Origin: Halomonas maura | GTDB taxonomy: Bacteria > Pseudomonadota > Gammaproteobacteria > Pseudomonadales > Halomonadaceae | Assembly (NCBI RefSeq): GCF_030409305.1 | Contig: NZ_JAUFPQ010000018.1 | Coordinates: 124,001-188,000, forward strand | Length of the DNA stretch: 64,000 nucleotides | Direction: 5' to 3' | Shown: positions 7,642 through 17,090 of the stretch, one piece after another | Position numbering within the stretch: the first letter of the stretch is position 1 | Layout of the letters: each line of letters starts with the position of its first letter | Notes under the pieces: model-generated | What the model was told of the DNA's origin: nothing | Database searches by the model: none | Seen by the model: only the letters and a program-made list of their open reading frames with translations | Program-made: the position numbers and the translations under genes

Positions 7642-8993
7642 CACAGGCTCCTCAGCCGCGGGTTGAAGACACGGTCCAGCGCGAAGCCGAGCATGGCGAA
7701 GCCCAGCCCGGTCAGCATCAGCAGCACCGCCGGCGACACCACCCAGTAGTAGTAGCCGTTGTAGAGCGCGCTCTGCGACTGGGCATCGTTGAGCACCTTG
7801 CCCCAGGTGGGCAGCCGCGGGTCGCCCAGGCCCAGCACGGCCAGCGAGGCCTCCAGGAACACGAAGGTGGGGATCAGGGTGACGAAGGTGGGAATCAACA
7901 CCGGCAGGATGCGCGGGATCAGGTAGCGCAGCACGATGCGGGGGTTGCTCGCCCCGTAGGCCTGGGCCGCCTCGATGTAGGGCGCCTCGCGGATCGGCAG
8001 CAGCATCGCCCGGTACATCTTGATGCCGGCGCTGAAGATGCCCAGCACCACCACCACGCCGAGCATCAGCCAGATGCTGGTCGAGTAGAGGGTGCCGACC
8101 ATCACCAGGATGGGCAGGATCGGCAGGATCATGTTGACCTCGGTGAGACGCTGGATGATGGCGTCGACCCAGCCGCGATACCACACCCCCACGGCGGCGA
8201 TCACCAGGGTGGTGATGGTGGTGCCCACGGCCGCCAGCAGGCCGAAGGCGAGTGCCACCGGCGTGCCCCACATCAGCGCCAGGCTGAGGTCGCGGCGCTG
8301 GTGATCGGTGCCGGCGATGCCGTGCACCCGGCCGTAGAGCACCAGCTCGGCGTCGAAGGTCGCCGCCTCGTCGAAGACCAGCACGTCCATCAGCAGCGTA
8401 TAGCGCCCGGGCAGCACCCGCGGCTCGGCGTCGGGATCCTCCACCGTTCCCGGCTCGGCCAGCAGGCCGATGTGGGGCACCAGCCCGCCCAGCCGCCGCT
8501 CCAGCGCCCGATCCTGGGAAAGCGAGATGCGCTCGCGCGCGCCGATGCGATACCCGCCCAGCGCCAGCTCGCGTCCGTCGGGCGTCTGCCAGCTCAGCCG
8601 CGCGAAGGGCGGCTGCTCATGGCCCGGGGCGCGCAGGAAGAGGTTCAGTTCGCTGGGAAAATCGCCGGCATCGAAGTCGAAGGCGAGCGGGATGCGCAGG
8701 CGGCGCCCGCCCGTGAAGGCGCGCTCCTCGACCGGCGCCATATCGCTTTCGACGACCAGGGTGCGCGGCGCCTCACCGCCGGTGAGGCGGTCGAGCCACA
8801 GCGGGGCCGCATTGACGGGATGGCGCTGCCACGCCTCGCTGCCGCGCCACTTGGCCAGCGCCTCGCCGTAGGGGATGGCGATCACCGTGTAGAGCGACAG
8901 CGCCACCAGCGCGGCGATGATCGTCAGGCCCAGCAGCGCGGAGGGGTAGCGGCGCAGTTCCCGCCATCCCTCCCTCCAGCGTGCGCCCGTCAT
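7641..8993 (-). CDS. Peptide-type ABC permease (OppC-like) with large periplasmic insert
   Basis: 450 residues, against roughly 300 for ordinary OppC/DppC. One N-terminal membrane helix (about 21-40) is followed by a ~200-residue soluble, beta-rich insert (about 50-230), and then the usual binding-protein-dependent permease core of five helices. The core contains the EAA loop region (EAAQAYGASNPRIVLRYL) that docks on the ATPases. The insert should face the periplasm and probably contacts the equally enlarged binding protein. The start at 8993 overlaps the stop of the OppB-like gene by 4 bp. Confidence 0.88.
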   Translation of the reverse strand: MTGARWREGWRELRRYPSALLGLTIIAALVALSLYTVIAIPYGEALAKWRGSEAWQRHPVNAAPLWLDRLTGGEAPRTLVVESDMAPVEERAFTGGRRLRIPLAFDFDAGDFPSELNLFLRAPGHEQPPFARLSWQTPDGRELALGGYRIGARERISLSQDRALERRLGGLVPHIGLLAEPGTVEDPDAEPRVLPGRYTLLMDVLVFDEAATFDAELVLYGRVHGIAGTDHQRRDLSLALMWGTPVALAFGLLAAVGTTITTLVIAAVGVWYRGWVDAIIQRLTEVNMILPILPILVMVGTLYSTSIWLMLGVVVVLGIFSAGIKMYRAMLLPIREAPYIEAAQAYGASNPRIVLRYLIPRILPVLIPTFVTLIPTFVFLEASLAVLGLGDPRLPTWGKVLNDAQSQSALYNGYYYWVVSPAVLLMLTGLGFAMLGFALDRVFNPRLRSL

Positions 8994-10117
8994 CGCTGGG
9001 CTCCTTCCAGGCGCACGCGCGGGTCGAGCAGCGCGTAGAGGAGGTCGAGCACGAACACCGTCGCGGCCAGCAGGTAGGCGAAGATCACCACGCCACCGAT
9101 GATCACCGGGGTGTCGCGGTAGCCGATGGCCTGGAAGAGCAGCGAGCCCAGCCCCGGCCAGTTGAACACCTGCTCGAGGATGATGGCGCCGCTCCACAGC
9201 CCGATCAGCATCAGCAGGAAACTGGTGACGATCGGCGACAGGGTCGGGCGCAGGATGTAGCGCCGCTCGATGAGCTGCGACGGCAAGCCCTTGGCGCGGG
9301 CCATCTCCACGTAGTCCTCGCTGGAGTGGATCAGGAAGAAGGTGCGCCAGGAGTAGATGGAGATGAAGATCTGCGACAGGAACATGGCCACCACCGGCAG
9401 CAGCATGTGTCGCACCACGCTGGCGGTATAGGCCCAGCCCGTTTCCGGCGGCGGCACGGCCACCATGCCGCCGGCGGGCAGCAGGGGCGCCACGAAGGCG
9501 AAGACGAGGATCAGGAAGATGCCGTAGAACCAGCCCGGCGCCGCCGAGGTCGGGGCCAGGGCGACCACGCTGCGGTCCAGCGCGCTGCCGTAGCGCCGCG
9601 ACAGGAACAGCGCCACGAACACCGAGACGAAGAAGACCAGCAGGTTGGCGGTACCGAACAGCAGCAGGGTCGCCGGCAGGCGCTCGACGATGATGTCGTA
9701 GACGTCGCGCGACCCCCGGTCGCTGTGCATCTGCTCGGCACGCCCCAGGTCGAGGCGCAGCGCCTGCTGCAGGTAGTCGACGCTGCGCACCAGGAAGGGC
9801 TCGTCGAGGCGCAGACGCTCGACTTCCAGCGCCACCTGGCGCTCGATCAGCGCGTTGCGCTGCTGGGGCGGGAGGTCCTGGAAGGCGCGGTCGGCACGCA
9901 CCGCCTCGGCGGCCTCGCTGCGGATCTGCACGCGGCGCAGGTCGTCCACCTGGCCGCCCATGTTGGCGATGACGATGGTCAGGTAGACCCCGACCAGCAC
10001 GGTGACGAACAGCGCCAGCAGCCGCTTGACCGTGAACAGCAGCAGGCGACTCAGGTCGCGCCACAAGCCGCGGCGGGCGGCTGGCTCGGTGACGGCCGCT
10101 GCCTGCCGGGATCTCAT
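8990..10117 (-). CDS. Peptide-type ABC permease (OppB-like)
   Basis: 375 residues. A first helix at about 28-50 (LLALFVTVLVGVYLTIVIA) is followed by a ~90-residue periplasmic loop rich in charged residues, then five helices of the permease core with the EAA-type segment DYVEMARAKGLPSQLI. The loop carries the LDLGRA segment found in OppB/DppB proteins. It forms the inner-membrane channel with the OppC-like subunit. Both ends overlap the neighbouring genes by 4 bp. Confidence 0.9.
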   Translation of the reverse strand: MRSRQAAAVTEPAARRGLWRDLSRLLLFTVKRLLALFVTVLVGVYLTIVIANMGGQVDDLRRVQIRSEAAEAVRADRAFQDLPPQQRNALIERQVALEVERLRLDEPFLVRSVDYLQQALRLDLGRAEQMHSDRGSRDVYDIIVERLPATLLLFGTANLLVFFVSVFVALFLSRRYGSALDRSVVALAPTSAAPGWFYGIFLILVFAFVAPLLPAGGMVAVPPPETGWAYTASVVRHMLLPVVAMFLSQIFISIYSWRTFFLIHSSEDYVEMARAKGLPSQLIERRYILRPTLSPIVTSFLLMLIGLWSGAIILEQVFNWPGLGSLLFQAIGYRDTPVIIGGVVIFAYLLAATVFVLDLLYALLDPRVRLEGAQR

Positions 10118-12642
10118 GGCGAGGCCTCAGTGCCGCCGGGCGGCACCGTGGCGAAGACGTGCGAGGCGAAGGCCGGCAGGGCCACGCGGTGGCTGGTCAC
10201 GGCGACCTCCAGGCGATTGGCGCCGACGCCCAGGGCGGCGAGCGTCGCCGGCGACGGGGCGATCCGCCAAATCCCGTCGTCGCGCGGCTCGGCCGCGCCG
10301 CGCTCGACCAGCGTCCCGCGGCCGTCGAAGAGCAGGAATTGCACCCGATCGATCGCCGCCGGCGGGTAGGGCTCGCCCTCGAGGGTCACCGCCAGCCGAA
10401 ACGTCGCCGCGCCGCCCTCGTCTGGCGTGCCGAGCTCGGTGACCAGGGGGCCGTCGAGCTCGAGCTCCGGTATCGCGGGACGGGTGAAGCCCAGCCACTT
10501 GTCGGCCGGGTCGGGGAAGTCGCGGAAGCGCTCGAGCACCAGGCTGCCCGCCACGGGATGGACCGAATCGAGCAGGAAGGGGCCGTTGCCGACCCAGAAA
10601 TGACCGCGCTTCGCATGCCAGTCGGTGAGCGCCCGATAGCGGGCGGCGATCTCGTCCTCCCCGAGCAGTTCGTCGAGCACGCCGGGGAAGGGGAGCGCAT
10701 TGCGCTCGCGGGCCCAGGCGAGATGGCGCTCGAGGATCGGCACGCTGGGCCCGGCCACCAGGCTCATCCAGTCCACCCGCTGCCGGTCCGCCTTGTTGGA
10801 GGAGAATGCCAGTTCCCCCTGGCGCTCGGCGAAGATCCCCAGGGCCAGGGTGTGCCAGGGCTGCGGCGCGGGTGCGCGGGTGGCCACCAGGGTCTCGGCA
10901 TCGGGAAAGCTCTGATCGCTGTAGACCTCGATGATCAGCGGGTCGCGGGAGACGATGCGCCAGCCGCGGAAGTGGCGTCGGAAGACCTCGAAGGTGGGCA
11001 GGTAGGCCGGGTCGAAGAGCCGGCTCGCCTCGTCGGCCCGGGCGAAGGCCAGGATCCACGGCACCACGAAGTCGGCCAGCGACAGCGGCGAGCCGTCGTG
11101 CCAGCGCTGCTCGAACAGGTCCTCGTCGTAGCGCACCCGGACCCGGGTGCGGGCGGTGACGGGCGCGTCGTGCGCCTCGCCGACGCTGACGAAGCGCCCC
11201 GCCTCGCCGTCCCAGTCGATCCAGGCCGCGTCCGGCACGACGATCTCCTCCGCCGTCGAGACGCTCAACCAGTCGAGGGTGCGCGCGATCGTCACGTCCT
11301 CCTGCACGGTCACCGCGGCACGCTCGATGCGCTGGGGACGGTAGAGCCCGGTGAAGGGGTCGGGCAGCGCCACCGGGTCCTGGGTCGCGCGCATGATGAT
11401 CTGGTCGAACAGCCAGTTGCTGCCCGCCACCGGGTTCCACGGCTCGGTCAGCAGCCCCGGCGTGCCGAACACCATGCGTCCGCCCACCCGGTCGGCATAG
11501 CGGAGGGTGTAGGGCCAGAGCGCCGAGCCGGAGAGCCCCCCGGCGAGATCGACGGCCACCTCGACGTTGGCGGCCCGCGCCGAGGCGTTGAGCTGGTCGA
11601 CGAGCCAGATCCGCGACGAATCCTGCATGGCCAGTTCCAGTGCCCGCGCCATCATCGCCTGGCGTTCCTCCCAGTTCCGGTAGTCACGGCGCTGCAGGCG
11701 GTCGGCGAGTTCATCGAACTCCGGGACCGGCGCGTAGGCCTGCCACAGGGGTTCGGAACGCCCGCGGGGGGTGTAGTAGTAGCTGAACGCCTCCGCCTGA
11801 TCGCGCTGGATGACGATGCTGATCCAGCCGCCGGTATAGAGGTGCCACCGCCCGGCCCTGGGGTCCGTGGCGATCCAGATGCGCGAGGCCTCCTCGGCGG
11901 TGCGATAGCGGCGCTCGACGACGAAGCCCAGCGCCTCCAGCAGGTTGGCGGCATAGTCGCCGACCTGGCGGCGTTCGTCCTCGCTGCGGATCAGCGCGAT
12001 CAGCCGCACCGGCTGGTTCGCGTAGTACCACACGCCCTCGCGGCGATGCGCGCCGAGCGCCGCCATCTCGCGGTGGATCACCTCGCGGGCGGCGTCGGGG
12101 TCATGGGCGTAGCGCAGCTCCAGCTCGCGGGCCACGGCGGCCAGGCGCGCATAGTCGGGAAAGACGGTGGAGAGCGGCAGGAAACGCGGCTCGGCCAGGC
12201 CGCCATAGAGTTCCTGGGCGATATACTCGCGATCCACCAGGCGATTGAGCGCCTCGCGAATGGCCGGCACATGGAAGGGATTGAGCGTGCCGTCGGCCAG
12301 CTCCGGCCCGGCCGGGTTCAGGGTCAGTTCGCTGGAGGTGCCGTAGGAGAGGTCGTAGCCGCTGGCGAGCGAATCGCGCAGCCGACGGAAGATGCCGGGA
12401 TTGGAGATGCCCTGGGTGAAGACCTGATGGGTGCCCGCCTCGATCAGGCCCGTGACCCGTCCCGCCTCGTCCTCGCGGGTGAACACGACCTGATCCACCA
12501 GCGCCCCGCGGCGGGAGTGCAGATCCGCCTCCGCGCTGTCCTGGCCCATGGTCGGCGCGGTCGACGGTGCCGGTTGACGCAGTGCCACCGCGACCACGCC
12601 CACCAGGATCAGTGTCGCGCCAAGAAACAACAGACGTCTCAT
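10114..12642 (-). CDS. Very large substrate-binding protein of the peptide-type ABC transporter
   Basis: 842 residues from ATG 12642, preceded by GGGAGCG; an in-frame start at 12831 would add an unlikely N-terminus. The first 25 residues are a signal-anchor or signal peptide (RRLLFLGATLILVGVVAVAL) without a lipobox cysteine. The rest has SBP_bac_5 features (NPFHVPAIREALNRLVDREYI near the N-terminal third). At 842 residues it is clearly longer than the usual ~540 of this family, with an extra C-terminal domain that looks beta-rich. It is first in the operon and should define substrate choice. Substrate is unknown; peptides are suggested by family and by the adjacent M28 peptidase. Confidence 0.85.
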   Translation of the reverse strand: MRRLLFLGATLILVGVVAVALRQPAPSTAPTMGQDSAEADLHSRRGALVDQVVFTREDEAGRVTGLIEAGTHQVFTQGISNPGIFRRLRDSLASGYDLSYGTSSELTLNPAGPELADGTLNPFHVPAIREALNRLVDREYIAQELYGGLAEPRFLPLSTVFPDYARLAAVARELELRYAHDPDAAREVIHREMAALGAHRREGVWYYANQPVRLIALIRSEDERRQVGDYAANLLEALGFVVERRYRTAEEASRIWIATDPRAGRWHLYTGGWISIVIQRDQAEAFSYYYTPRGRSEPLWQAYAPVPEFDELADRLQRRDYRNWEERQAMMARALELAMQDSSRIWLVDQLNASARAANVEVAVDLAGGLSGSALWPYTLRYADRVGGRMVFGTPGLLTEPWNPVAGSNWLFDQIIMRATQDPVALPDPFTGLYRPQRIERAAVTVQEDVTIARTLDWLSVSTAEEIVVPDAAWIDWDGEAGRFVSVGEAHDAPVTARTRVRVRYDEDLFEQRWHDGSPLSLADFVVPWILAFARADEASRLFDPAYLPTFEVFRRHFRGWRIVSRDPLIIEVYSDQSFPDAETLVATRAPAPQPWHTLALGIFAERQGELAFSSNKADRQRVDWMSLVAGPSVPILERHLAWARERNALPFPGVLDELLGEDEIAARYRALTDWHAKRGHFWVGNGPFLLDSVHPVAGSLVLERFRDFPDPADKWLGFTRPAIPELELDGPLVTELGTPDEGGAATFRLAVTLEGEPYPPAAIDRVQFLLFDGRGTLVERGAAEPRDDGIWRIAPSPATLAALGVGANRLEVAVTSHRVALPAFASHVFATVPPGGTEASP

Positions 12643-12889
12643 CGGCGCTCCCTCGGCCAGTACCCCGGTTGCCTGCCTTCCCCTACACCCTAGGCGAGTT
12701 CCAGCGTTCGGACAGACCCATCGTCTCGGGTTGACAGCTAGGGGAATAAGCGTTCGCGCCTCCACCACGTCCCGGCGCGGGGCTCGCCGGAGGCACTCGC
12801 TGGCGCGTTTACCCGGCCTGCGACGGGCCATGTCCGTTTCACGCTGATCCGCGCAGCACGATGGTATCGGCGGCCCGCGACGCCTCGGC

Positions 12890-13894
12890 TCAGCGCGCCA
12901 ACTGCGTCAGGGTGTCGGCCAGCGCCGGGGTCAGCCGCGCCATGCTGGCGTAGTCGAGCCTGTTCCAGGTGTCGCCTGGGCCGTGGTAATGCGGATTGCG
13001 GAAATTGGCGGTGTCGGTGAGCATCATCGCCGGCCAGCCCATTTCCCAGAACGCCCAGTGGTCGGAGCGGAAGATGTCGCGCAGCAATTCCGGGGCGGCC
13101 AGCCCTTCCGAGGGTATCTCGGCATGTCGACGAAAGGCGCCCGTCACCCGACGCACCAGGCGTCGTGAACGCAGGTTGCCGACGCAGGCCACGAAGTTGC
13201 CGCGGTCGGGATAGATCAGGCCAAGCAGCGGCGGATACGCCTGGCTGCCGGGCGCGTCGGTATAGTGGCCGAGCATCTCCAGCGAGAGCATGCCGACGAT
13301 GGTATCGCCCCGCGCCCGGGCCTCGCGGGCATAGCTCAGGCTGCCCATGGCGTCGCTGCCGAAGTGTGGCGCCTCCTCGTTGACGAAGGCGACGAGGCGA
13401 ATCTCCCGCTCGAGTTCGGCCCCCTGCAGCCGCCGCGCCAGCTCCAGCAGCACCGCCACGCCGGAGGCGTTGTCGTCGGCCCCGGACGTACCGCGCACGG
13501 TGTCGTAGTGGGCGCCGACCACCAGGGTCTCGTCCGTTGACCCGCGGCCCGGCAAGCGCACCTCGAGATTGTGGAACGCCTGGCCGCCGCGGGGCACCGG
13601 CAGGCGCCGCGGCTCGAGGCCGGCGTCGCGAAAGGCCTGCTCGATGTAGTCGGCGGCCGCGCGCAGCGCCTCGGGGCGCCAGACATGGCGCTCGCCGATC
13701 TCTTCCGCCAGCGCGCGCACGTGGGTGCGCAACCGCCCGCGCAGCGCCTCGCCCTGGGCATCCAGGGACGGCGGCGTGCCCCGGTAGCTGCTGCCCGGCA
13801 TGTGGAACATCCACCAGTAGCCGCCTGCCAGCGCCGCCGAGAGCAACACCGCCATGACCAGCAACCACACTGTATAGCGTCCCTTGATCAGCAT
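12890..13894 (-). CDS. M28 family zinc aminopeptidase, membrane-anchored
   Basis: 334 residues. One N-terminal helix (about 8-30) would anchor it with the catalytic part in the periplasm. Metal and catalytic residues typical of M28 are visible: GAHYDT (His129, Asp131), GADDNASG (Asp140 bridging), NEEAP (Glu173/Glu174) and a C-terminal NPHYH histidine. It should trim peptides from the N-terminus. It lies 247 bp upstream of the peptide-transporter operon on the same strand, so a joint peptide-scavenging role is likely. Confidence 0.9.
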   Translation of the reverse strand: MLIKGRYTVWLLVMAVLLSAALAGGYWWMFHMPGSSYRGTPPSLDAQGEALRGRLRTHVRALAEEIGERHVWRPEALRAAADYIEQAFRDAGLEPRRLPVPRGGQAFHNLEVRLPGRGSTDETLVVGAHYDTVRGTSGADDNASGVAVLLELARRLQGAELEREIRLVAFVNEEAPHFGSDAMGSLSYAREARARGDTIVGMLSLEMLGHYTDAPGSQAYPPLLGLIYPDRGNFVACVGNLRSRRLVRRVTGAFRRHAEIPSEGLAAPELLRDIFRSDHWAFWEMGWPAMMLTDTANFRNPHYHGPGDTWNRLDYASMARLTPALADTLTQLAR

Positions 13895-14232
13895 TCACGG
13901 AAATCCGGTTCGTCCCTCCGGGGTCGTGCGGGACCGATTGGCCAAGGCGCCAGGGCCTGTCGAACTCGACCGAGCGTCGCGAGAGGCACGATCTCGAGAC
14001 AAGGTGATCGGTGCGATGAGTCGAATAGCCCGCCATTTCACGAATCCGGCTCCCAACCAGTATGGTTGAGGAGGCCCCAGGGTCAGACCCACTTGTCTCC
14101 CCTCAAGCTTTCGATCAGGAAGAATAGCCGGCCGTGCTCCAATTAGTGTTGACACACGACCGGGAGAAGCGAAGCATGAATTCGTGACTATTCGGGTCCT
14201 GTGCCCTGTACTTCTTCCGGAGAACCTACTGT
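13895..14232. other. Intergenic region, no gene seen
   Basis: 338 bp between divergent genes. It contains CAGGGTCAGACCC, a palindrome-like motif often seen beside REP-type transposases, and TTGACA at about 14147 that could be a -35 element for the gene at 14233, but no matching -10 is convincing. No credible open frame. Confidence 0.4.
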
Positions 14233-15198
14233 ATGCGCGTCTTTGCAAACCCAGTCGGTTCCGGATCACTCTGGTTTGACAACCTCACCACAGCCGACGG
14301 CACCCCCGTTGCTTACGACCCGCAGGCGCGAGCCTTCCTGCCAATGCCCCCTTTCTGCGCCAACCGGGAGGTCATCGGTTGCAATTGGATTGCTCCTGCG
14401 CAGGGTGCCTTCTGCCGGTCCTGTGCGATGACGGCCCTGGCCCCGGATCCCTCCATCCCGAACGCCATCCCCAACTGGGCACAGACCGAGGCCGCCAAGC
14501 GCTGGGCGCTCGACAATCTCGGTCGCTGGCACTGGTTCCGGCCGGAGGATCCGGGCGCGCGCCCCGTTTTCCACATGCTCGCAGAAGGCCCGACACCCGT
14601 GCCCATGGGCCATGCTCAGGGCGTGGTGACGATCAGCGTGGCCGAGGCGGACCCGGTCCTGCGCATCACCCGCCGCCAGGCGCTGGACGAGCCCTATCGC
14701 ACCATGATCGGCCATATGCGTCACGAGATCGCGCATATGCTGTGGTGGCGGCTAAGCCTGCGCGACGACTTCCTCGACGCCTTCCGTACCATGTTCGGCG
14801 ACGAGCGCACGGACTACCCGACCGCGCTCCATCGCCACTACCAAGACGGCCCGCCGCCCGACTGGAAGTTACGCTTCCTGACCACCTACGCCTCCGCGCA
14901 TCCGCATGAGGACTGGGCCGAGACCGCTGCACATCTGCTGCACCTGACCGATATTACCGACAGCTTCGTCGCGACGGGCCTGTCCTCGCCTGAGCTGCCG
15001 AGCCGGGGTTGGGACCCGTATTCGGAAGCGGATGCCGGGCGCCTCATCCATGTTGCGGCCTCCCTCACGGAGGGGGTCAATCACGTCAACCGCTCCATGG
15101 GATTGTCGGACCTCTACCCCTTCGTGCTGTCTGACGCCGCGCGCCGCAAGCTCGCCTTCGTGCATGACTGGCTGCGCCGGGGCGCGCAGGGGCGTTGA
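14233..15198 (+). CDS. Zinc-ribbon putative zinc metallopeptidase (Peptidase_Mx-like)
   Basis: 321 residues. The N-terminus has a zinc-ribbon-like pattern, with cysteines at PFCAN, IGCNW and FCRSCAM. A gluzincin-type HEIAH (in MRHEIAHMLWW, about 163-167) lies in the centre, with a conserved HPHEDWAETAAHLLH segment downstream supplying a further ligand. This layout fits the family annotated as putative zinc-binding metallopeptidase (Peptidase_Mx). It has no signal peptide, so it is probably cytoplasmic. Substrate unknown. It is monocistronic as far as can be seen. Confidence 0.82.
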   Translation: MRVFANPVGSGSLWFDNLTTADGTPVAYDPQARAFLPMPPFCANREVIGCNWIAPAQGAFCRSCAMTALAPDPSIPNAIPNWAQTEAAKRWALDNLGRWHWFRPEDPGARPVFHMLAEGPTPVPMGHAQGVVTISVAEADPVLRITRRQALDEPYRTMIGHMRHEIAHMLWWRLSLRDDFLDAFRTMFGDERTDYPTALHRHYQDGPPPDWKLRFLTTYASAHPHEDWAETAAHLLHLTDITDSFVATGLSSPELPSRGWDPYSEADAGRLIHVAASLTEGVNHVNRSMGLSDLYPFVLSDAARRKLAFVHDWLRRGAQGR

Positions 15199-15436
15199 CG
15201 CGCCGGGTATGCGAGGGGGCATTCGAGGCTAGCGGGTTGAGGCGAGTTCAGAAACGAGCGCGATTACCCTGGTCCGATCCTTTCGGTTCGCGCTCGGTTG
15301 GCCGTGATCATGCCAGTGAGCGCAGGCTTGCCAAGTTGCGCGAGAAACGCCCTCATTCAGGGTTCAGGTGGGGGAGATGGCTAGCGTGGTAGTCGCAGCC
15401 GTCCAATCATGCCGGAACTGTGTGAGTGAACAGGTC

Positions 15437-15568
15437 ATGATGATGCAATGCCTGCAAGCCTTCAGATACGAATTGATGCCCCCAGCAGAAGGAACTCACC
15501 GGAGCGGCTGAATGCCGCACCTGAGCGCCGTGGAAATCCCCCGGCTTGAGGCGGGGGAGGAGGTTAAT
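15437..15568 (+). mobile_element. Internally deleted tnpB remnant with right end (IS200/IS605, IS1341 type)
   Basis: A start-proximal piece beginning at 15437 reads MQCLQAFRYELMP, the usual start of IS605-type TnpB, and stops at 15511. Overlapping it in another frame, 15508-15549 reads LNAAPERRGNPPA then stop, the usual end of TnpB. The stem CCCCCG (15538-15543) with CGGGGG (15552-15557) and the following GGAGG is the hairpin found at the right end of these elements and at the 3' end of their omega RNAs. About 350 central codons are missing. It is dead or a mini-element. Confidence 0.75.
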
Positions 15569-15577
15569 GAGTAACCT

Positions 15578-16873
15578 ATGACTACCGCGACCTGGTTCAT
15601 ATTGGTTGGAACGCTGCTGCTGGTAGTGGGCTTTACCTTCTCCTATTTCAAGAGAGTACCCGCTACCTCTGCCATTGTGTATCTTGTTATCGGACTCATT
15701 TTTGGGCCGATGGGCTTTGGGTTGTTTTACTTCAATTCATTGGAAGAATCGGCTTTATTGGAGTTTCTGACCGAGATAGCAGTCCTTATTTCATTGTATT
15801 GCGCCGGCGTGAAAATGCCAGCGCCGGTGACCATCAAGCGCTGGAGAAATCCCCTGCAACTGGCGGTGATCACGATGGCGATTACCGTCGGGTTAGTGAC
15901 GCTGTTCGGCTATTACTGGCTTTCTTTGCCCCTTGGGGCTGCCGTGTTGCTGGGTGCCGTAGTCGCACCGACCGACCCGGTTCTGGCGACCGAGGTTCAG
16001 GTTCGCCATGCCGATGATCCTGACCATCTACGTTTTGCATTGACCTGCGAGGCCGGAATGAATGACGGCAGCGCCTTCCCGTTCGTGATGCTCGGCCTGG
16101 GCTTGCTGGGTCTGCACGATCTTGGCGATGCCGGTTGGCGTTGGCTGGCAGTGGATGTGTTCTGGGCCAGCGGTGCAGGTATCGGCATCGGTATTCTGGC
16201 AGGCTATGGTGTAGGTTGGCTGGTAAACAAGATTCGCACTACCTTTTTGGATACCGCCTTTCTGGAGAGCTTTCTCGGCCTGGGACTGATAGCGCTCGCC
16301 TATGGCGTCAGCTTGTTAGTGGATGCTTGGGGCTTCTTGGCAGTGTTTAGTGCCGCAGTGGCTCTGCGCCATACCGAACTGAAATTGGCCGGTTTAAAGC
16401 AAGGGTACTCTGAAGGTATCGACACTCGCCAGGACGATGAGCCGAAGGCCCTGGCGCACGTGCACGTGCACGTGAGCGAAAGCTCCCTGGTCTTCAACGA
16501 ACACCTCGAGCGGCTGGCAGAAATCGTGCTGGTGTTACTGATCGGCGGTTCGCTGTTCTGGGACTCCTGGAGCTGGCGAGCCGTTGGCTTTGCGGCGTTT
16601 CTGTTTTTTGTCGCCCGCCCCATCAGCGTGCACCTGGGCCTGCTCGGAAGCAGGGCAACCATGCGTATGCGCCACCTCGTGGGGTGGTTTGGCGTCCGTG
16701 GTATAGGCTCGCTGTACTATCTGATGTACGCCATCCAACACGGGCTGCCAGAGGATATAGCACTGGAATTGATACACTTGACTCTGGTGGTGGTTGCCTT
16801 ATCGATCCTGGTTCACGGGATCAGCGTGAAGCCCACTATTGCTCGCTACTGGCAGTCGAGGAAACCTCGGTAA
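15578..16873 (+). CDS. Sodium/proton antiporter, NhaP/CPA1 type
   Basis: 431 residues with about 12 hydrophobic segments. The exchanger core is visible: VVAPTDPVLATEVQV near 128-142 and EAGMNDGSAFPFV near 156-168, which carries the ND-type ion-binding pair of CPA1 antiporters. A hydrophilic loop (about 280-310) is His-rich (HVHVHV). Antiporters of this type exchange cytoplasmic sodium or potassium for protons, expected in a halotolerant cell. Its ribosome site GGAGGAGG lies in the tnpB-remnant hairpin region, so the remnant supplies the leader of this gene. Ion specificity cannot be read from sequence. Confidence 0.9.
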   Translation: MTTATWFILVGTLLLVVGFTFSYFKRVPATSAIVYLVIGLIFGPMGFGLFYFNSLEESALLEFLTEIAVLISLYCAGVKMPAPVTIKRWRNPLQLAVITMAITVGLVTLFGYYWLSLPLGAAVLLGAVVAPTDPVLATEVQVRHADDPDHLRFALTCEAGMNDGSAFPFVMLGLGLLGLHDLGDAGWRWLAVDVFWASGAGIGIGILAGYGVGWLVNKIRTTFLDTAFLESFLGLGLIALAYGVSLLVDAWGFLAVFSAAVALRHTELKLAGLKQGYSEGIDTRQDDEPKALAHVHVHVSESSLVFNEHLERLAEIVLVLLIGGSLFWDSWSWRAVGFAAFLFFVARPISVHLGLLGSRATMRMRHLVGWFGVRGIGSLYYLMYAIQHGLPEDIALELIHLTLVVVALSILVHGISVKPTIARYWQSRKPR

Positions 16874-17090
16874 TCGCGATGACCTCACGTTGCCACTCTG
16901 CTGAGTTCAGGCACCTATCCTGTAGGCGAGCAGCGATCACTATCCGGGCTTGGTCACTTGCGAAGGGGATCGCCGTTCGTATACGGACTCCTCACCGTTT
17001 GCCGAGGCTATCGCGGACAGCACCTCTGTCTTCCGGACGCCATGTGCTGCGCCATAGCCGGGCAACCGCCCAACCGCCTCAGGGGACAGG

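Noticed and set aside
10159..12693. Plus-strand 844-codon frame opposite the binding-protein gene
   Set aside because: Gly/Arg/Ala-rich antisense shadow without motif; the minus strand has SBP features and overlapping operon genes.
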